NCBI GenBank assembly: GCA_018653085.1
Contig: JABIAY010000034.1
Location: forward strand, 1 to 63,321
Length of the DNA stretch: 63,321 bases
From: Nitrospina sp.
Lineage (GTDB): Bacteria > Nitrospinota > Nitrospinia > Nitrospinales > VA-1
Direction: 5' to 3'
In this document: one piece after another, positions 33,701 through 41,760 of the stretch
Layout: every line of letters begins with the position of its first letter
Numbering within the stretch: the first letter of the stretch is position 1
The notes under the pieces: model-generated
The model's input: the letters and a program-made list of their open reading frames with translations, nothing else
Database searches by the model: none
What the model was told of the DNA's origin: nothing
Made by a program: the position numbers and the translations under genes

Positions 33701-35759
33701 TTCTTTTTTCAGGGTTTAGTGAGTCCTTGTTTTTTTCGACCGGAGCAGGAAGAAGCTCGGTTTCATCCGGCTCCGGTTCTTCGGGCAAGACAGGAGGCGC
33801 AGAAAGGTCTACACCTTCTTTAACCGCAACCTTTAAAATTTCCAGAGAAAATTCATCAGCAAGATAACCCGTCTGCACATCCACGGTGGCAAACTTGACT
33901 TTTTCCGGAACAGGAAATTTCACCGGGCTTTTACCCTCTAGTGCCTTCTGCATGAAAAACACCCAGATGGGCGCGGCGGCACTGGCTCCAGTCAAACCTT
34001 TTCCTGATTTATTCTTCATGGATTCATTATCATCAAAGCCCACCCAGACTGATGTCGAAATATCTTTCGTAAAACCATTGAACCAGGCATCCTTGAAATC
34101 ATTTGTGGTGCCGGTTTTCCCACCAGCGGGGTGACGGAAACCCATTCTCCTGACAGTCCGACCGGTTCCTCTATCTATCACTCCCTGCATCATGTTCAGG
34201 AGCGGATAAAGGGCATCGGGTAAAAACTGTTGCACTCCCTGATAGTAATGTTCATAGAGCCGGTTTCCCTGAAAATCCTCGATATGCTGGATCAGGTAAG
34301 GCTCATTATAAATTCCGAGGTTGGCAATAACGCTATAGGCCGATGCCATTTCATAAGGAGATACGCCGGAAGTTCCCAGCGCAAGCGAAAGGTTTTTACC
34401 TAACGGACTTTTAATACCGAACTGCCGCGCCGTGCGAATCACTTTCTCCGGTCCGACTTCATTAATCAGTTTTGCAGAAACAATGTTAACGGATTTCATT
34501 AGAGCTTTTTTTAGAACAATATCTCCCGCAAACTCTTCATCGAAATTCTGTGGACTCCAGGGTGTGCTCCCTGGAATATCGATGGTCAGTGGCTCATCTT
34601 TCACCACGGTAGCAGGCGAATAACCCAACTCTTCCATGGCAGTAAAATATACAAATGGCTTGAAGGAAGAACCGGGAAGACGGTTGTTCGATACCGCCCG
34701 GTTGAACTGACTGTGGGAGTAGTCTCTTCCACCAAGCATGGCCCGCACAGCACCGCTCTTATTTTCAATAGACACTAATGCGGCCTGAAGTGGGCCCGCA
34801 CCCGGTTCTCTTGCGACCCTGCCCTCCAAAGCCTCCAAATGATTGCGGGCACTTTTAAAAGCCAGCTTCTGATAACGCGTATCCAGAGTGGTGAGAATTT
34901 TTAATCCTCCAAAATGCACAAACTCTTTTCCATAATCCTTTTCAATTTGCTCCAGCACCTGGTTCACAAAATAAAGATTAGGGTCTGATTCCACCTGAGG
35001 ATTCACCAGGTCAATATCAGACTGAAGGGCCAATTCTCTCTCCTCAACGGTAACAAGATTTTCCGAAACCATTCGGTTCAATACATACTCTGTCCTTCGC
35101 ATTGCCCTTTCATAATGCGAGAAGGGGTTGGCATTGTTGGGGGAATTGGGGAGACCCGCAAGCAGAGCCGCTTGAAACAGAGTCAGGTCCCTGGCGCGCT
35201 TCCTGAAATATACTTGCGCCGCCTCTTCCACACCATAAGCACCGCTACCAAAATATATCTGGTTGCAATAGGCTTCAAGAATCTGGTCTTTATTGAAAGT
35301 CGCCTCAAGTTGGAAGGCAATCAAAAGCTCCTTGATCTTACGCACCCAGTTTCTCTCAAAAGAAAAAAACAGGTTTTTGGAAAGTTGCTGGGTAATCGTG
35401 CTTCCCCCCTGGGCAATCCTCTTTTGACGAAGGTTGGTCCATAATGCGCGCACCAATCCCCTATGATCTATCCCGCTGTGACGATAAAACCTGGAATCTT
35501 CAACAGCGGTGATGGCTTTTGTGAAAAAAGGTGAAATATCCTCAAGAGCAATAGGATGCCTCTCACCGAGAATTTTGATGCGCTCACCATCTGAAGAGTA
35601 GATTTCTGTGGGAAGGCTCAGGTTGATTTGTTCCAGATTTTTGGGTAGTTGAGGCAAGTCCTGGTTCAACCAGAAATAAAGGCCAGCCACAACCAGAACA
35701 ACAACAAGAACTAAAGTTAGCAGAAGCAGATTCAGGGTATGGAGTAAGCGACCGATCAA
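33681..35759 (-). CDS. mrcA: class A penicillin-binding protein 1A
   Basis: This 692-residue bifunctional peptidoglycan synthase starts at TTG 35759, overlapping the upstream gene in TTGA, with GGGAGAG upstream. One membrane helix at ~10-30. The glycosyltransferase (GT51) domain has AVEDSRFYRHSGIDHRG and GGSTITQQLSKN. The transpeptidase has GSSFKPF (SxxK near 362), SVN (KSVNIVSAK) and KTGTTNDF (~548). The C-terminus is Pro/Glu-rich and acidic. It lies in an operon with an XRE regulator, an unknown membrane protein and a SPOR protein. Confidence 0.94.
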   Translation of the reverse strand: MIGRLLHTLNLLLLTLVLVVVLVVAGLYFWLNQDLPQLPKNLEQINLSLPTEIYSSDGERIKILGERHPIALEDISPFFTKAITAVEDSRFYRHSGIDHRGLVRALWTNLRQKRIAQGGSTITQQLSKNLFFSFERNWVRKIKELLIAFQLEATFNKDQILEAYCNQIYFGSGAYGVEEAAQVYFRKRARDLTLFQAALLAGLPNSPNNANPFSHYERAMRRTEYVLNRMVSENLVTVEERELALQSDIDLVNPQVESDPNLYFVNQVLEQIEKDYGKEFVHFGGLKILTTLDTRYQKLAFKSARNHLEALEGRVAREPGAGPLQAALVSIENKSGAVRAMLGGRDYSHSQFNRAVSNNRLPGSSFKPFVYFTAMEELGYSPATVVKDEPLTIDIPGSTPWSPQNFDEEFAGDIVLKKALMKSVNIVSAKLINEVGPEKVIRTARQFGIKSPLGKNLSLALGTSGVSPYEMASAYSVIANLGIYNEPYLIQHIEDFQGNRLYEHYYQGVQQFLPDALYPLLNMMQGVIDRGTGRTVRRMGFRHPAGGKTGTTNDFKDAWFNGFTKDISTSVWVGFDDNESMKNKSGKGLTGASAAAPIWVFFMQKALEGKSPVKFPVPEKVKFATVDVQTGYLADEFSLEILKVAVKEGVDLSAPPVLPEEPEPDETELLPAPVEKNKDSLNPEKRNAVSNP

Positions 35760-36655
35760 GGGCTCTCTCCCGAGGAAGGCGGAATTTCATTAGAACTTGA
35801 ATCAGAAAGATCCGCTTTTTCAATTTGGGACATCATATTATTGGCCAATTCCACAGCCACAGGAATCAAGAGAACCCCCGTGTAGTAATCGGTGTCGTAT
35901 TCAACTCCAAACAGCAAATGTTGGACAGACTCTCCAGGAGGCAAATCCGAAATGCCCACCCGGGTGACATGATAATTCTTCCCCAAAAACCAACGCGGTT
36001 CCGGAAAAACCGCTTTCTGGGTGGTTGCGTCCAGGGATTTTAAAACGGGAAGAAACTCGGAAATCGGGAAAATCAGGTTTCTAGGAAACCCCGCATCTTC
36101 AAGGGTTCCCCGCTTAACCGTCCGCGTTGCCTGAACCTCAGACAGGGTATCTACAGATAAAAATAATTCATGCAGGGGTAAATTTTGGCGATCAATGAAT
36201 TGCAGGGTGATCCAGGGACCAAATCGTTTCAGAAAAACCCGGTCCCAGTTTTTTCTTGAGTCCAACTCAACCAGATCATAGGAGGAAATGATATCCTCCG
36301 ACCACTGCCCCGGAAAATCATAATAAAGCTGGATGAATTTTTCCCGAGAAACAACAAGGGGGAACCCCGGAGACAACCCCTCAAACAAATGTTTGAAAGA
36401 AGAAATACCCAAGGCCGTTTCTTCCTGGAGATCCAGAGAAGAACGAATAGATTCTATTTTGGCTTGTGCTACCAGAGATTGTCGGTCCCGCTCCCACATT
36501 CTGCCTAACTGAGGCCTCTTGTGGTTTTGCCACTTTAAGTAATAACCGACACTTTTTTCAAACAGGTTGGTATAAAACTCAAGGAAAAAAAACGCGGAAA
36601 GAACGATCAACCCGGCTACACCGTGCCATGATTTTCTGACACCGGCAAATTTCAC
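35756..36655 (-). CDS. hypothetical membrane-anchored protein in the PBP1A operon
   Basis: I do not recognise this 299-residue protein. It probably starts at GTG 36655. One N-terminal membrane helix (VAGLIVLSAFFFLEFYTNLF, ~15-34) is followed by a ~250-residue extracytoplasmic domain rich in aromatic residues (WERDRQSLVAQ, LYYDFPGQWSEDIISSY, WFLGKNYHVTRVGISDLPPG). The tail is Ser/Glu-rich. It overlaps pbp1A by 4 bp and follows the regulator by 6 bp, so it is co-transcribed. A role as a periplasmic partner of PBP1A is only an inference from position. Confidence 0.7.
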   Translation of the reverse strand: MKFAGVRKSWHGVAGLIVLSAFFFLEFYTNLFEKSVGYYLKWQNHKRPQLGRMWERDRQSLVAQAKIESIRSSLDLQEETALGISSFKHLFEGLSPGFPLVVSREKFIQLYYDFPGQWSEDIISSYDLVELDSRKNWDRVFLKRFGPWITLQFIDRQNLPLHELFLSVDTLSEVQATRTVKRGTLEDAGFPRNLIFPISEFLPVLKSLDATTQKAVFPEPRWFLGKNYHVTRVGISDLPPGESVQHLLFGVEYDTDYYTGVLLIPVAVELANNMMSQIEKADLSDSSSNEIPPSSGESP

Positions 36656-36661
36656 TTAATA

Positions 36662-37306
36662 TTATTTCACCGTGATTTTATTAACGCTCCGGGTAAGTAT
36701 TTTAAGCTTGTCTATCTTTTCTTGCAAAGTTTTTTTATCAAGCTTTTTCCTTCCGGGTTTCCGTCTCGCTTTTGGTTGACGCACAAAAATTTCGGTCTTT
36801 TTTCCAGAGCCCCCTGCCTTTTTCTTTCTGGCCTGTTGGCCTTTCTCCGCTTTAGAAGACAGTGTATACGGAGCTTTGCCCAATTCCGCGATTTGCTCCA
36901 GATTGGACAGGCAGTCTTTTTGAAAGTGGGGAGACATTTTTCTAAAAAGCGTCAATATCCTTTTTTCGATATCATCTAAAGTAATGAGTTCCTCCCGGGA
37001 GGGATTCTCGAAAACCACCGACCCTTCCTTGAAGTTCATCACACTCACTTCGGTGGAGGATAAATCTTTGTTGATTCTCTGTAGAGGAGCAACATCATTC
37101 TTATCTATTTCTGAAGTCAATAATTGCTCCAACGATATATTTCCCAGCCGGGCTATCTTGACCAGCACTGCAACAGGAGCATCCCTCTCGCCTGCCTCAT
37201 AACGAACAAATGTACGAAAGCCCACTTTAAGAATTTCCGACATGACAGACTGGGTACAACCCAGTTCCTTTCGAATCATCTTCAGATTCTTTGCCAGAAT
37301 TGACAT
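36662..37306 (-). CDS. XRE-family HTH regulator
   Basis: This 214-residue protein starts at the ATG at 37306, five bases after GAGGG. The N-terminal ~65 residues are a Cro/C1-type helix-turn-helix (AKNLKMIRKELGCTQSVMSEILKVGFRTFVRYEAGERDAP). The middle part (~75-140) is of unknown fold. The C-terminal ~70 residues are strongly basic (ARKKKAGGSGKK, KARRKPGRKKLDKKT), which may add non-specific DNA affinity. It heads the operon with PBP1A and could control it or itself. Confidence 0.85.
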   Translation of the reverse strand: MSILAKNLKMIRKELGCTQSVMSEILKVGFRTFVRYEAGERDAPVAVLVKIARLGNISLEQLLTSEIDKNDVAPLQRINKDLSSTEVSVMNFKEGSVVFENPSREELITLDDIEKRILTLFRKMSPHFQKDCLSNLEQIAELGKAPYTLSSKAEKGQQARKKKAGGSGKKTEIFVRQPKARRKPGRKKLDKKTLQEKIDKLKILTRSVNKITVK

Positions 37307-37342
37307 CAAAACCCTCTAAAAATACAATTTACACTTGGATTC

Positions 37343-37371
37343 ATTATAAGCTTAACTCCCTGCCAAAACAA
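37343..37371 (-). promoter_or_regulatory. sigma-70-type promoter candidate for the XRE-PBP1A operon
   Basis: On the minus strand, a perfect -10 TATAAT (37348-37343) is preceded by a 17-bp spacer and a poor -35 TTGTTT (37371-37366). The expected start of transcription is ~30 bases before the ATG at 37306. Confidence 0.5.
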
Positions 37372-37645
37372 TACGCACCTGAAGCAGTTCCAACTTGGAG
37401 AGTGATCCACTAATATTATCACCAACGGGATAAACAGGCGAGAAAAAAGAAATAGCACCCTCTCAAATAGCATAAAAAGCACTCTTCAGGCTTGCCCAGG
37501 CACGGTTTTGTCGTCAAAAATCCCAACAAATCCCATATGGAAAACCATGCCCTCAAATTTAGAGGCAAAAATTTTGACGCTTCGAAGAAACCTGTAACTA
37601 CTTAATTTAAAAAGGCTATTAGGATTTTATCGCAAAAAAAATGAG

Positions 37646-37661
37646 TGGCATCGAATTTGCT
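37646..37661 (+). promoter_or_regulatory. sigma-54 (RpoN) promoter
   Basis: The sequence TGGCAT-N5-TTGCT matches the -24/-12 consensus (TGGCAC-N5-TTGCW) with one mismatch and exact spacing between GG (37647-37648) and GC (37659-37660). Transcription would begin near 37672, about 33 bases before the ATG at 37705, leaving room for the GGGAG ribosome site. Confidence 0.65.
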
Positions 37662-37704
37662 CTACACCTATTCAATATCTTAAAACCTGCAGGGAGAAAC
37701 TGAT

Positions 37705-38097
37705 ATGGATTCCGATGCTCATTTGGAACAAGAGTATGAGAACTTGAACGATGCCATTTTACGGGCCATTTTATTGTCGAAAGAAGTGCAGGATATTCTT
37801 ACGCGATTTAAAAAACAGGGGCAAATGAACGACAAGGCCGTTTTGAACCTGTTTTTAAGCTTAGATGAACTGTACCAAATGATCGATGAAAAACCCGCGA
37901 ACCCGGATAGCTATAAGCTGGAACCGGGAGCTTCAACAACTTCATCAGAAAGAAAAAAGGAAGAAAAACCTTCTCTAAAGGCGGGGACTGTCATAGACGG
38001 AAAGTTGTTGACTCACAACGAAGTTCTTTTTGAAAAATTCTACCAGGGAAAGTTTAGTGAAACTGACTGGATGAAAAAAGCCCGTGTCCGATTCTAA
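37705..38097 (+). CDS. hypothetical acidic helical protein, 130 aa, probable sigma-54 control
   Basis: I do not recognise it. It has no signal peptide or membrane helix. The first ~70 residues are helical and hydrophilic (LEQEYENLNDAILRAILLSKEVQDILTRFKKQG), a Ser/Glu/Lys linker follows, and the last ~40 residues (LLTHNEVLFEKFYQGKFSETDWMKKARVRF) look like a short conserved motif region. RpoN dependence suggests a role linked to motility, nitrogen or envelope stress, but the sequence does not say which. Confidence 0.7.
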   Translation: MDSDAHLEQEYENLNDAILRAILLSKEVQDILTRFKKQGQMNDKAVLNLFLSLDELYQMIDEKPANPDSYKLEPGASTTSSERKKEEKPSLKAGTVIDGKLLTHNEVLFEKFYQGKFSETDWMKKARVRF

Positions 38098-38127
38098 GAC
38101 ATTGACTCAAACCGGAGTTTTCACAGA

Positions 38128-38310
38128 CTATTTCTGAAAGATTTTGGCATCGCAGGAGATATATTTGATCTGTTTGAGAGGAATCACAAAAATTTCCTCA
38201 GAGGTCGTCACCTCAAACAGTTCCAAGTCATCACTAAATCCGTGCTTTTGGGTTGTATCAAGAATCAGTTCCTGATTATCCACGAAAACAATTTTGAGCT
38301 GATATTGCAT
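38128..38310 (-). CDS. small hypothetical protein, 60 aa
   Basis: The start is set at the ATG at 38310, six bases after AAAGGGG (the ATG at 38316 is directly adjacent to that site). It is a short beta-rich soluble protein (YQLKIVFVDNQELIL, ELFEVTTSEEIFVIPLKQIKYISC), resembling small SH3- or Sm-like folds. No family recognised. It converges on the gene at 37705. Confidence 0.6.
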   Translation of the reverse strand: MQYQLKIVFVDNQELILDTTQKHGFSDDLELFEVTTSEEIFVIPLKQIKYISCDAKIFQK

Positions 38311-38362
38311 TCTCATCCCCTTTCTATTTTTTTAACTACGCTTTAAATATCGCTACACAGAA

Positions 38363-38468
38363 GCCAGCCCACTATCGTGGGAGGGAACTGGGCAAAAGCT
38401 CGTTGAGCCACCAAAGCTACCTGCTAGCCAAATAAAGCGATGGCACACTGGCCCCACGCCTAGTGGTG
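38363..38468 (-). repeat. CCACTAGGCGTGGGGCC dispersed repeat, full copy at radical SAM 3' end
   Basis: On the minus strand it begins CCACCACTAGGCGTGGGGCC (TAG is the stop of the radical SAM gene) and runs ~106 bp to the palindrome CCCACGATAGTGGG. It matches 41401-41513 at about 93% by eye. Both ends are small palindromes (CCAC-N5-GTGG and CCCAC-N4-GTGGG). Confidence 0.85.
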
Positions 38469-39674
38469 GGGGTGGGCAGTGCTTTCGAACTTTTTTGATA
38501 GCGGATGCCGCAGATAGTCTTCCACATAATTTTTCAAATACCCTTTTTCGTACAGCTTTTTATTGGACAGTTTGGAGTTCACCCGGTTGAGCACCTTAAA
38601 TCGTACTTGCGGAAAACGGTCCTTAAAATCATCAAAAGAAACTCCCGAAATATCCCGTTCATCATTGGAGGATTTCTCCATAATCACACGGGGAAGATGC
38701 ACAACTTTCTGGTGGCTGATTCTTTTGGCAACATCGTCGAAAGTGAGCAATGTCGTGCAATCCGAGTCTCCTCCCAGAGTCTCATTGGGGACATAAAGAA
38801 AACGAGCCCGACCCTGGCGAAACATATTCAGTACCCGATAAACATTGCCAGCCATCACGACCCAGTCCTTTTTATCCAGTTCACACGCATCAAAGGTTTT
38901 GATAATTTTGTTCCGGTTCAGAAAAGCTGTGGCATTCGATTCGGTATGGATCATCTGGGTATTGGAAAGGTTCAAGTCATAAATTTTTTGCGCCTCATCG
39001 GGAAGAAACCGTTTCCCCTGCCGCATTAAAGCCGTAGTTTTTTCATCAATATACTTCAACGGTGTCAGGCACCCCATCCATAGCAGACAGTTTTTATTAA
39101 TCTTTGAAATGGTCTTCGCGTCTTCAGACATGGTGCCGGGACCAAAAGAATAAAAATTGGCAGAGGCCACCGCCGGGCCATCCAGCACCTCCAGAACCTG
39201 ATTAACCGTCGGCCCTTTCGGCATCAATTGCTTCCGGTAAGATCCCAGCGTGATCACCGAAAGTTCGAAGTTGATGCGGCCGGGATACTTTTCTGCCAGA
39301 TGGTTGATCCTTTTCGGATCAAAATACCCCACCGAGAATATGGTGATATTCTTATCCGTCTTTTCCAGGAACTCCTCAATCCAGTCCATCGCTTTAGGGT
39401 GCAGAGCGAGGTCTGTCCATTCCATATATTCGTTGCCACCTAAAATCCACGACTCCGCTTCCCGTGTGGGAAATGCCTGAATCTCATCAAAAATAAATTT
39501 CCAGTCTTCTTTCGTGGTGAAGGGCATGTCAAAGGTCTGGCGGTAGCTAAGATCCATCTCGTAGCAAAACGCACATTTGACAGGGCAGGTCTTTCCAAGG
39601 CTTATGGGTATCTTGCGGTCCTTGATCTCTTTCCGCATTACTTCCTGGAGAAATTCTCGGTTTTGAACACTCAT
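38460..39674 (-). CDS. radical SAM protein of unknown function
   Basis: This 404-residue protein has the CX3CX2C cluster motif at residues 30-37 (TCPVKCAFCYE) and ILGGNEYMEW as the GGE-like SAM-binding strand. The barrel continues to ~250. No SPASM or B12 domain is seen. The C-terminal third (~260-390) contains ACELDKKDWVVMAGNVYRVL and ETLGGDSDCTTLLTFDDV. These do not fit a subgroup I know. It overlaps by 1 bp (TAATG) with the small gene upstream. Its stop codon lies inside the dispersed repeat. Confidence 0.82.
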   Translation of the reverse strand: MSVQNREFLQEVMRKEIKDRKIPISLGKTCPVKCAFCYEMDLSYRQTFDMPFTTKEDWKFIFDEIQAFPTREAESWILGGNEYMEWTDLALHPKAMDWIEEFLEKTDKNITIFSVGYFDPKRINHLAEKYPGRINFELSVITLGSYRKQLMPKGPTVNQVLEVLDGPAVASANFYSFGPGTMSEDAKTISKINKNCLLWMGCLTPLKYIDEKTTALMRQGKRFLPDEAQKIYDLNLSNTQMIHTESNATAFLNRNKIIKTFDACELDKKDWVVMAGNVYRVLNMFRQGRARFLYVPNETLGGDSDCTTLLTFDDVAKRISHQKVVHLPRVIMEKSSNDERDISGVSFDDFKDRFPQVRFKVLNRVNSKLSNKKLYEKGYLKNYVEDYLRHPLSKKFESTAHPHH

Positions 39675-40003
39675 TACCAGCCTTTAAAAGCATTCATTAA
39701 TGAGTCATCCACCGGCACCTCTTGCTTCTGGCCTTCTTCAAGACCCTGGATAAGCCTGTTGAGGTGAACCGCCGCACAACCCATATAGGCAATGCTTTCC
39801 TGCTGAAGCTTATAACTACCCGATTTCAGCTTCGTCCCCAGGTCCTCAACATGCTTTGAGTCAAATGGATGAGTCATTGCGGCTTTTTTAAATTCTTCAA
39901 TGGACTCTTTAAAACTTTTCTTTTCGTGCAAAGTGATGCCGTTTTTCAGGTTCTCCTGAGCACTTCGAACTTCTTCTACCGTTACAGGTTTGTCTTCCGT
40001 CAT
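39674..40003 (-). CDS. hypothetical helical protein paired with the radical SAM gene
   Basis: Start taken at the ATG at 40003 (GAGAGG three bases upstream); 40018 is an alternative without a ribosome site. The ~109-residue acidic soluble protein is all helical and TPR-like (SAQENLKNGITLHEKKSFKESIEEFKKAAMTHPFDSKHVEDL). Its tight coupling to the radical SAM gene suggests a partner, chaperone or substrate-binding subunit. It lacks the Gly/Cys-rich core of a typical RiPP precursor. Confidence 0.7.
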   Translation of the reverse strand: MTEDKPVTVEEVRSAQENLKNGITLHEKKSFKESIEEFKKAAMTHPFDSKHVEDLGTKLKSGSYKLQQESIAYMGCAAVHLNRLIQGLEEGQKQEVPVDDSLMNAFKGW

Positions 40004-40018
40004 GGACCTCTCTCTCAT

Positions 40019-40328
40019 TGATTCTTAAACAAAAAAAACGGGGTTTGAATGAGACCAGATATCAAACTTCCACATTTCAGGATGCGCCGAAGCAACGGGA
40101 AGGCCGCATACAAACGCAATAATAATGGCTTTAAAAAATGGGATCATTGTAACATTGACTAGCTTGTCAAGCAATTAGCCGAAGACAAACAAAAAACGCA
40201 GGAGGGAAAATAGTGCAGGAAGGAACACGCGATGGATTTCGAAACAGAAAAAGGCGGGGAACCAGAGCGTTCCCCACCAAAAAAATATTCTTTGTCACTA
40301 GCAGGTTGCTGAAAAACTCACCAACAAA
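40019..40328. other. 310-bp intergenic region
   Basis: Apart from the terminator at 40246-40279 no feature is convincing. A small plus-strand frame at 40232-40312 (26 codons) lacks a fitting ribosome site. The region upstream of 40018 is AT-rich and should hold the promoter of the radical SAM pair. Confidence 0.5.
40246..40279 (-). terminator. terminator of the small lipoprotein gene
   Basis: The stem GGTGGGGAAC/GTTCCCCGCC (minus strand, six-base loop) spans 40279-40254 and is followed by CTTTTTCTG. An A-run on the other side may also make it work for the plus strand. Confidence 0.8.
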
Positions 40329-40457
40329 TTAATGTTTCTTTTCAACACCCTCAGGCGCGTACTGGTGACCTTCACCATCAAATTTCGATTCCATCGAACA
40401 AGAAGACAAAACCAACACCAGCGAAATCCATATTAACGAAACGACCAACTTTTTCAT
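40329..40457 (-). CDS. small lipoprotein, 42 aa
   Basis: A short ORF starts at the ATG at 40457 with a very strong ribosome site (GAGGAGAGG). It encodes a signal peptide MKKLVVSLIWISLVLVLSSC with lipobox LSSC, then 22 mature residues (SMESKFDGEGHQY... ending VEKKH). A terminator follows at 40246-40279, so it forms a complete transcription unit. Function unknown; its build resembles entericidin-like small lipoproteins, though the sequence is different. Confidence 0.75.
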   Translation of the reverse strand: MKKLVVSLIWISLVLVLSSCSMESKFDGEGHQYAPEGVEKKH

Positions 40458-40503
40458 CCAGCCCTCTCCTCTCAAAAGGTTTCGGTTTCCAAGAATACTC
40501 CTG

Positions 40504-41406
40504 TTGAAACCGGTTTTGGAATATGCTTTTTATCAATATTTGGGCAACATTTCAATCATTTTTTGGCATTTTACCCTACAATGGCAACGATTAGGCATCC
40601 ATCAATATAAACCTTTACTCCAAGGTGCTTCCCTGGCTTCTCCTGCTGATATTGATATTTCGGCCCTTGAGCAAAAGCTCGCCACGGCGAGAATCGGCCG
40701 TTCCCTGCGGTTTTTTCCCGAAATCGACTCAACTAATGAGGAAATCAGGCGTAATTTGAGTCTTCCGGAGGGCGCAGTCGTCATTGCCGACCACCAAACC
40801 CATGGAAGAGGCCGACAAGGACGCTCGTGGCACTCGGAATCTGGGTCCGGGCTCTACCTCTCCACCCTCTTAAAACCCGACTTGCCACCTGAAGACCTGG
40901 CCTCCCTCACATTAATGGCAGGGATCGCAACAATATCCGCCATCCCGCAACAGACATCAGCAAAACTAAAGTGGCCGAACGACATCCTGTTGAACGGTAA
41001 AAAAATTGCGGGAATTTTATGTGAATGCATCGCCGAACCTGGGGCCCATCCCGCTGTCATCGTGGGAATAGGAATCAACCTCAACCATACCCGCTTCCCC
41101 GAAAATATTCAGGACATCGCCACCTCCCTGAAACTGGAAACCGGGAAAGATGTGGACCGCACACAACTTGCCCTTAGCCTTCTGCAAAATCTCGATTCCG
41201 AGTATGAAGAATTCCTGCAGGGAAAAATGGATAACCTTGTGCGCAAATGGACCGAGCACTCCGACATGTTCGGCAAAACCGTGACCGTCTCTCAAAAAGG
41301 CAAAAAGCAAACCGGCACCGCCATAGGACTCAACCCACAAGGCAAACTGATCCTGCAAACCCCAGACGGAAAACAACACCTCCTCGACTCCGGCGAACTC
41401 CACTAG
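40504..41406 (+). CDS. birA: biotin-[acetyl-CoA-carboxylase] ligase
   Basis: The catalytic domain is clear: FFPEIDSTNEEIRR, ADHQTHGRGRQGRSW (biotinyl-AMP loop), GLYLSTLLKP, KLKWPNDILLNGKKIAGILCE and GIGINLN. A C-terminal SH3-like domain (~250-300, GKTVTVSQKGKKQTGTAIGLNPQGKLIL) follows. No HTH repressor domain is present, so it is a monofunctional ligase. The true start is unsure: the frame is open to a TTG at 40504, and no ATG occurs in frame before the conserved part (from ~DISALEQKLATARIG), where a ~250-residue protein would be normal. The stop TAG lies in the dispersed repeat. Confidence 0.88.
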   Translation: MKPVLEYAFYQYLGNISIIFWHFTLQWQRLGIHQYKPLLQGASLASPADIDISALEQKLATARIGRSLRFFPEIDSTNEEIRRNLSLPEGAVVIADHQTHGRGRQGRSWHSESGSGLYLSTLLKPDLPPEDLASLTLMAGIATISAIPQQTSAKLKWPNDILLNGKKIAGILCECIAEPGAHPAVIVGIGINLNHTRFPENIQDIATSLKLETGKDVDRTQLALSLLQNLDSEYEEFLQGKMDNLVRKWTEHSDMFGKTVTVSQKGKKQTGTAIGLNPQGKLILQTPDGKQHLLDSGELH

Positions 41407-41513
41407 CCGCCACTAGGCGTGGAGCCAGCATGCCATCGCTTTATTTGGCTAGCAGGTAGCTTTGGCGGCTCAACGAGCTTTTGCCCAGTTCCCTCCCACG
41501 GGAGTGGGCTAGG
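41401..41513 (+). repeat. CCACTAGGCGTGGGGCC dispersed repeat, full copy at birA 3' end
   Basis: CACTAG at 41401-41406 holds the birA stop codon; after four bases comes the core CACTAGGCGTGG again, then the full body and the closing palindrome CCCACGGGAGTGGG. Differs from 38363-38468 at about seven positions. Confidence 0.85.
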
Positions 41514-41610
41514 CGTAGGGCCAGTACTGCATTACCCATAAAGCTAGCAGAGTACTCAAGCGCAATACTTTAATAATCTTCCCCCTGATAAGGGGGACCG
41601 AGGGGGTTGA
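41509..41610 (+). repeat. second repeat module with GGCGTAGGGCCAGTACTG
   Basis: Directly follows the full copy. Body CCATAAAGC-AGCAG-GTACTCAAGCGCAATACT is shared with the repeat at 56437. It ends in a CCCCCTGATAAGGGGG hairpin, of the same type as the hairpins in the DUF559 repeats. Confidence 0.7.
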
Positions 41611-41637
41611 GTTTTTCTGCATGGAATTCATAAGCCA

Positions 41638-41690
41638 ACCCTCACCGCGGCTACGCCTTGCCTCTCCCTATGAAGGGAGAGGAAGCAAAC
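41638..41690. repeat. CTCTCCC...GGGAGAG extragenic palindrome
   Basis: CCTCTCCCTATGAAGGGAGAGG is a perfect hairpin preceded by CCAACCCTCACCGCGG. The same type occurs at 48541-48626. Widespread in environmental bacterial genomes as REP-like DNA. Confidence 0.7.
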
Positions 41691-41715
41691 TCTCTCAAGC
41701 CGAGATAACTCTTTG

Positions 41716-41760
41716 CCAGCAGATAGGGCTATTGCCAGTTGGCCCCACGCCTAGTGGCGG
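41716..41760 (-). repeat. CCACTAGGCGTGGGGCC dispersed repeat, short copy at HEAT protein 3' end
   Basis: On the minus strand CCGCCACTAGGCGTGGGGCC contains the stop TAG (41753-41751) of the HEAT protein. The downstream part differs from the full copies (GCAATAGCCCTATCTGCTGGCAAAG); TGCTGGCAAAGAGTT recurs at 52519-52533. Confidence 0.8.

Larger units (their letters stand above)
37310..37704. other. 395-bp divergent intergenic region
   Basis: It carries the minus-strand promoter of the XRE operon at its left and a sigma-54 promoter for the gene at 37705 at its right. Between them (37380-37640) I see AT-rich DNA with no gene, no strong hairpin and no repeat copy. An upstream-activator binding site would be expected here but cannot be picked out. 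Confidence 0.6.

Noticed and set aside
40232..40312. 26-codon plus-strand frame before the small lipoprotein region
   Set aside because: It overlaps a terminator hairpin and has poor start signals.
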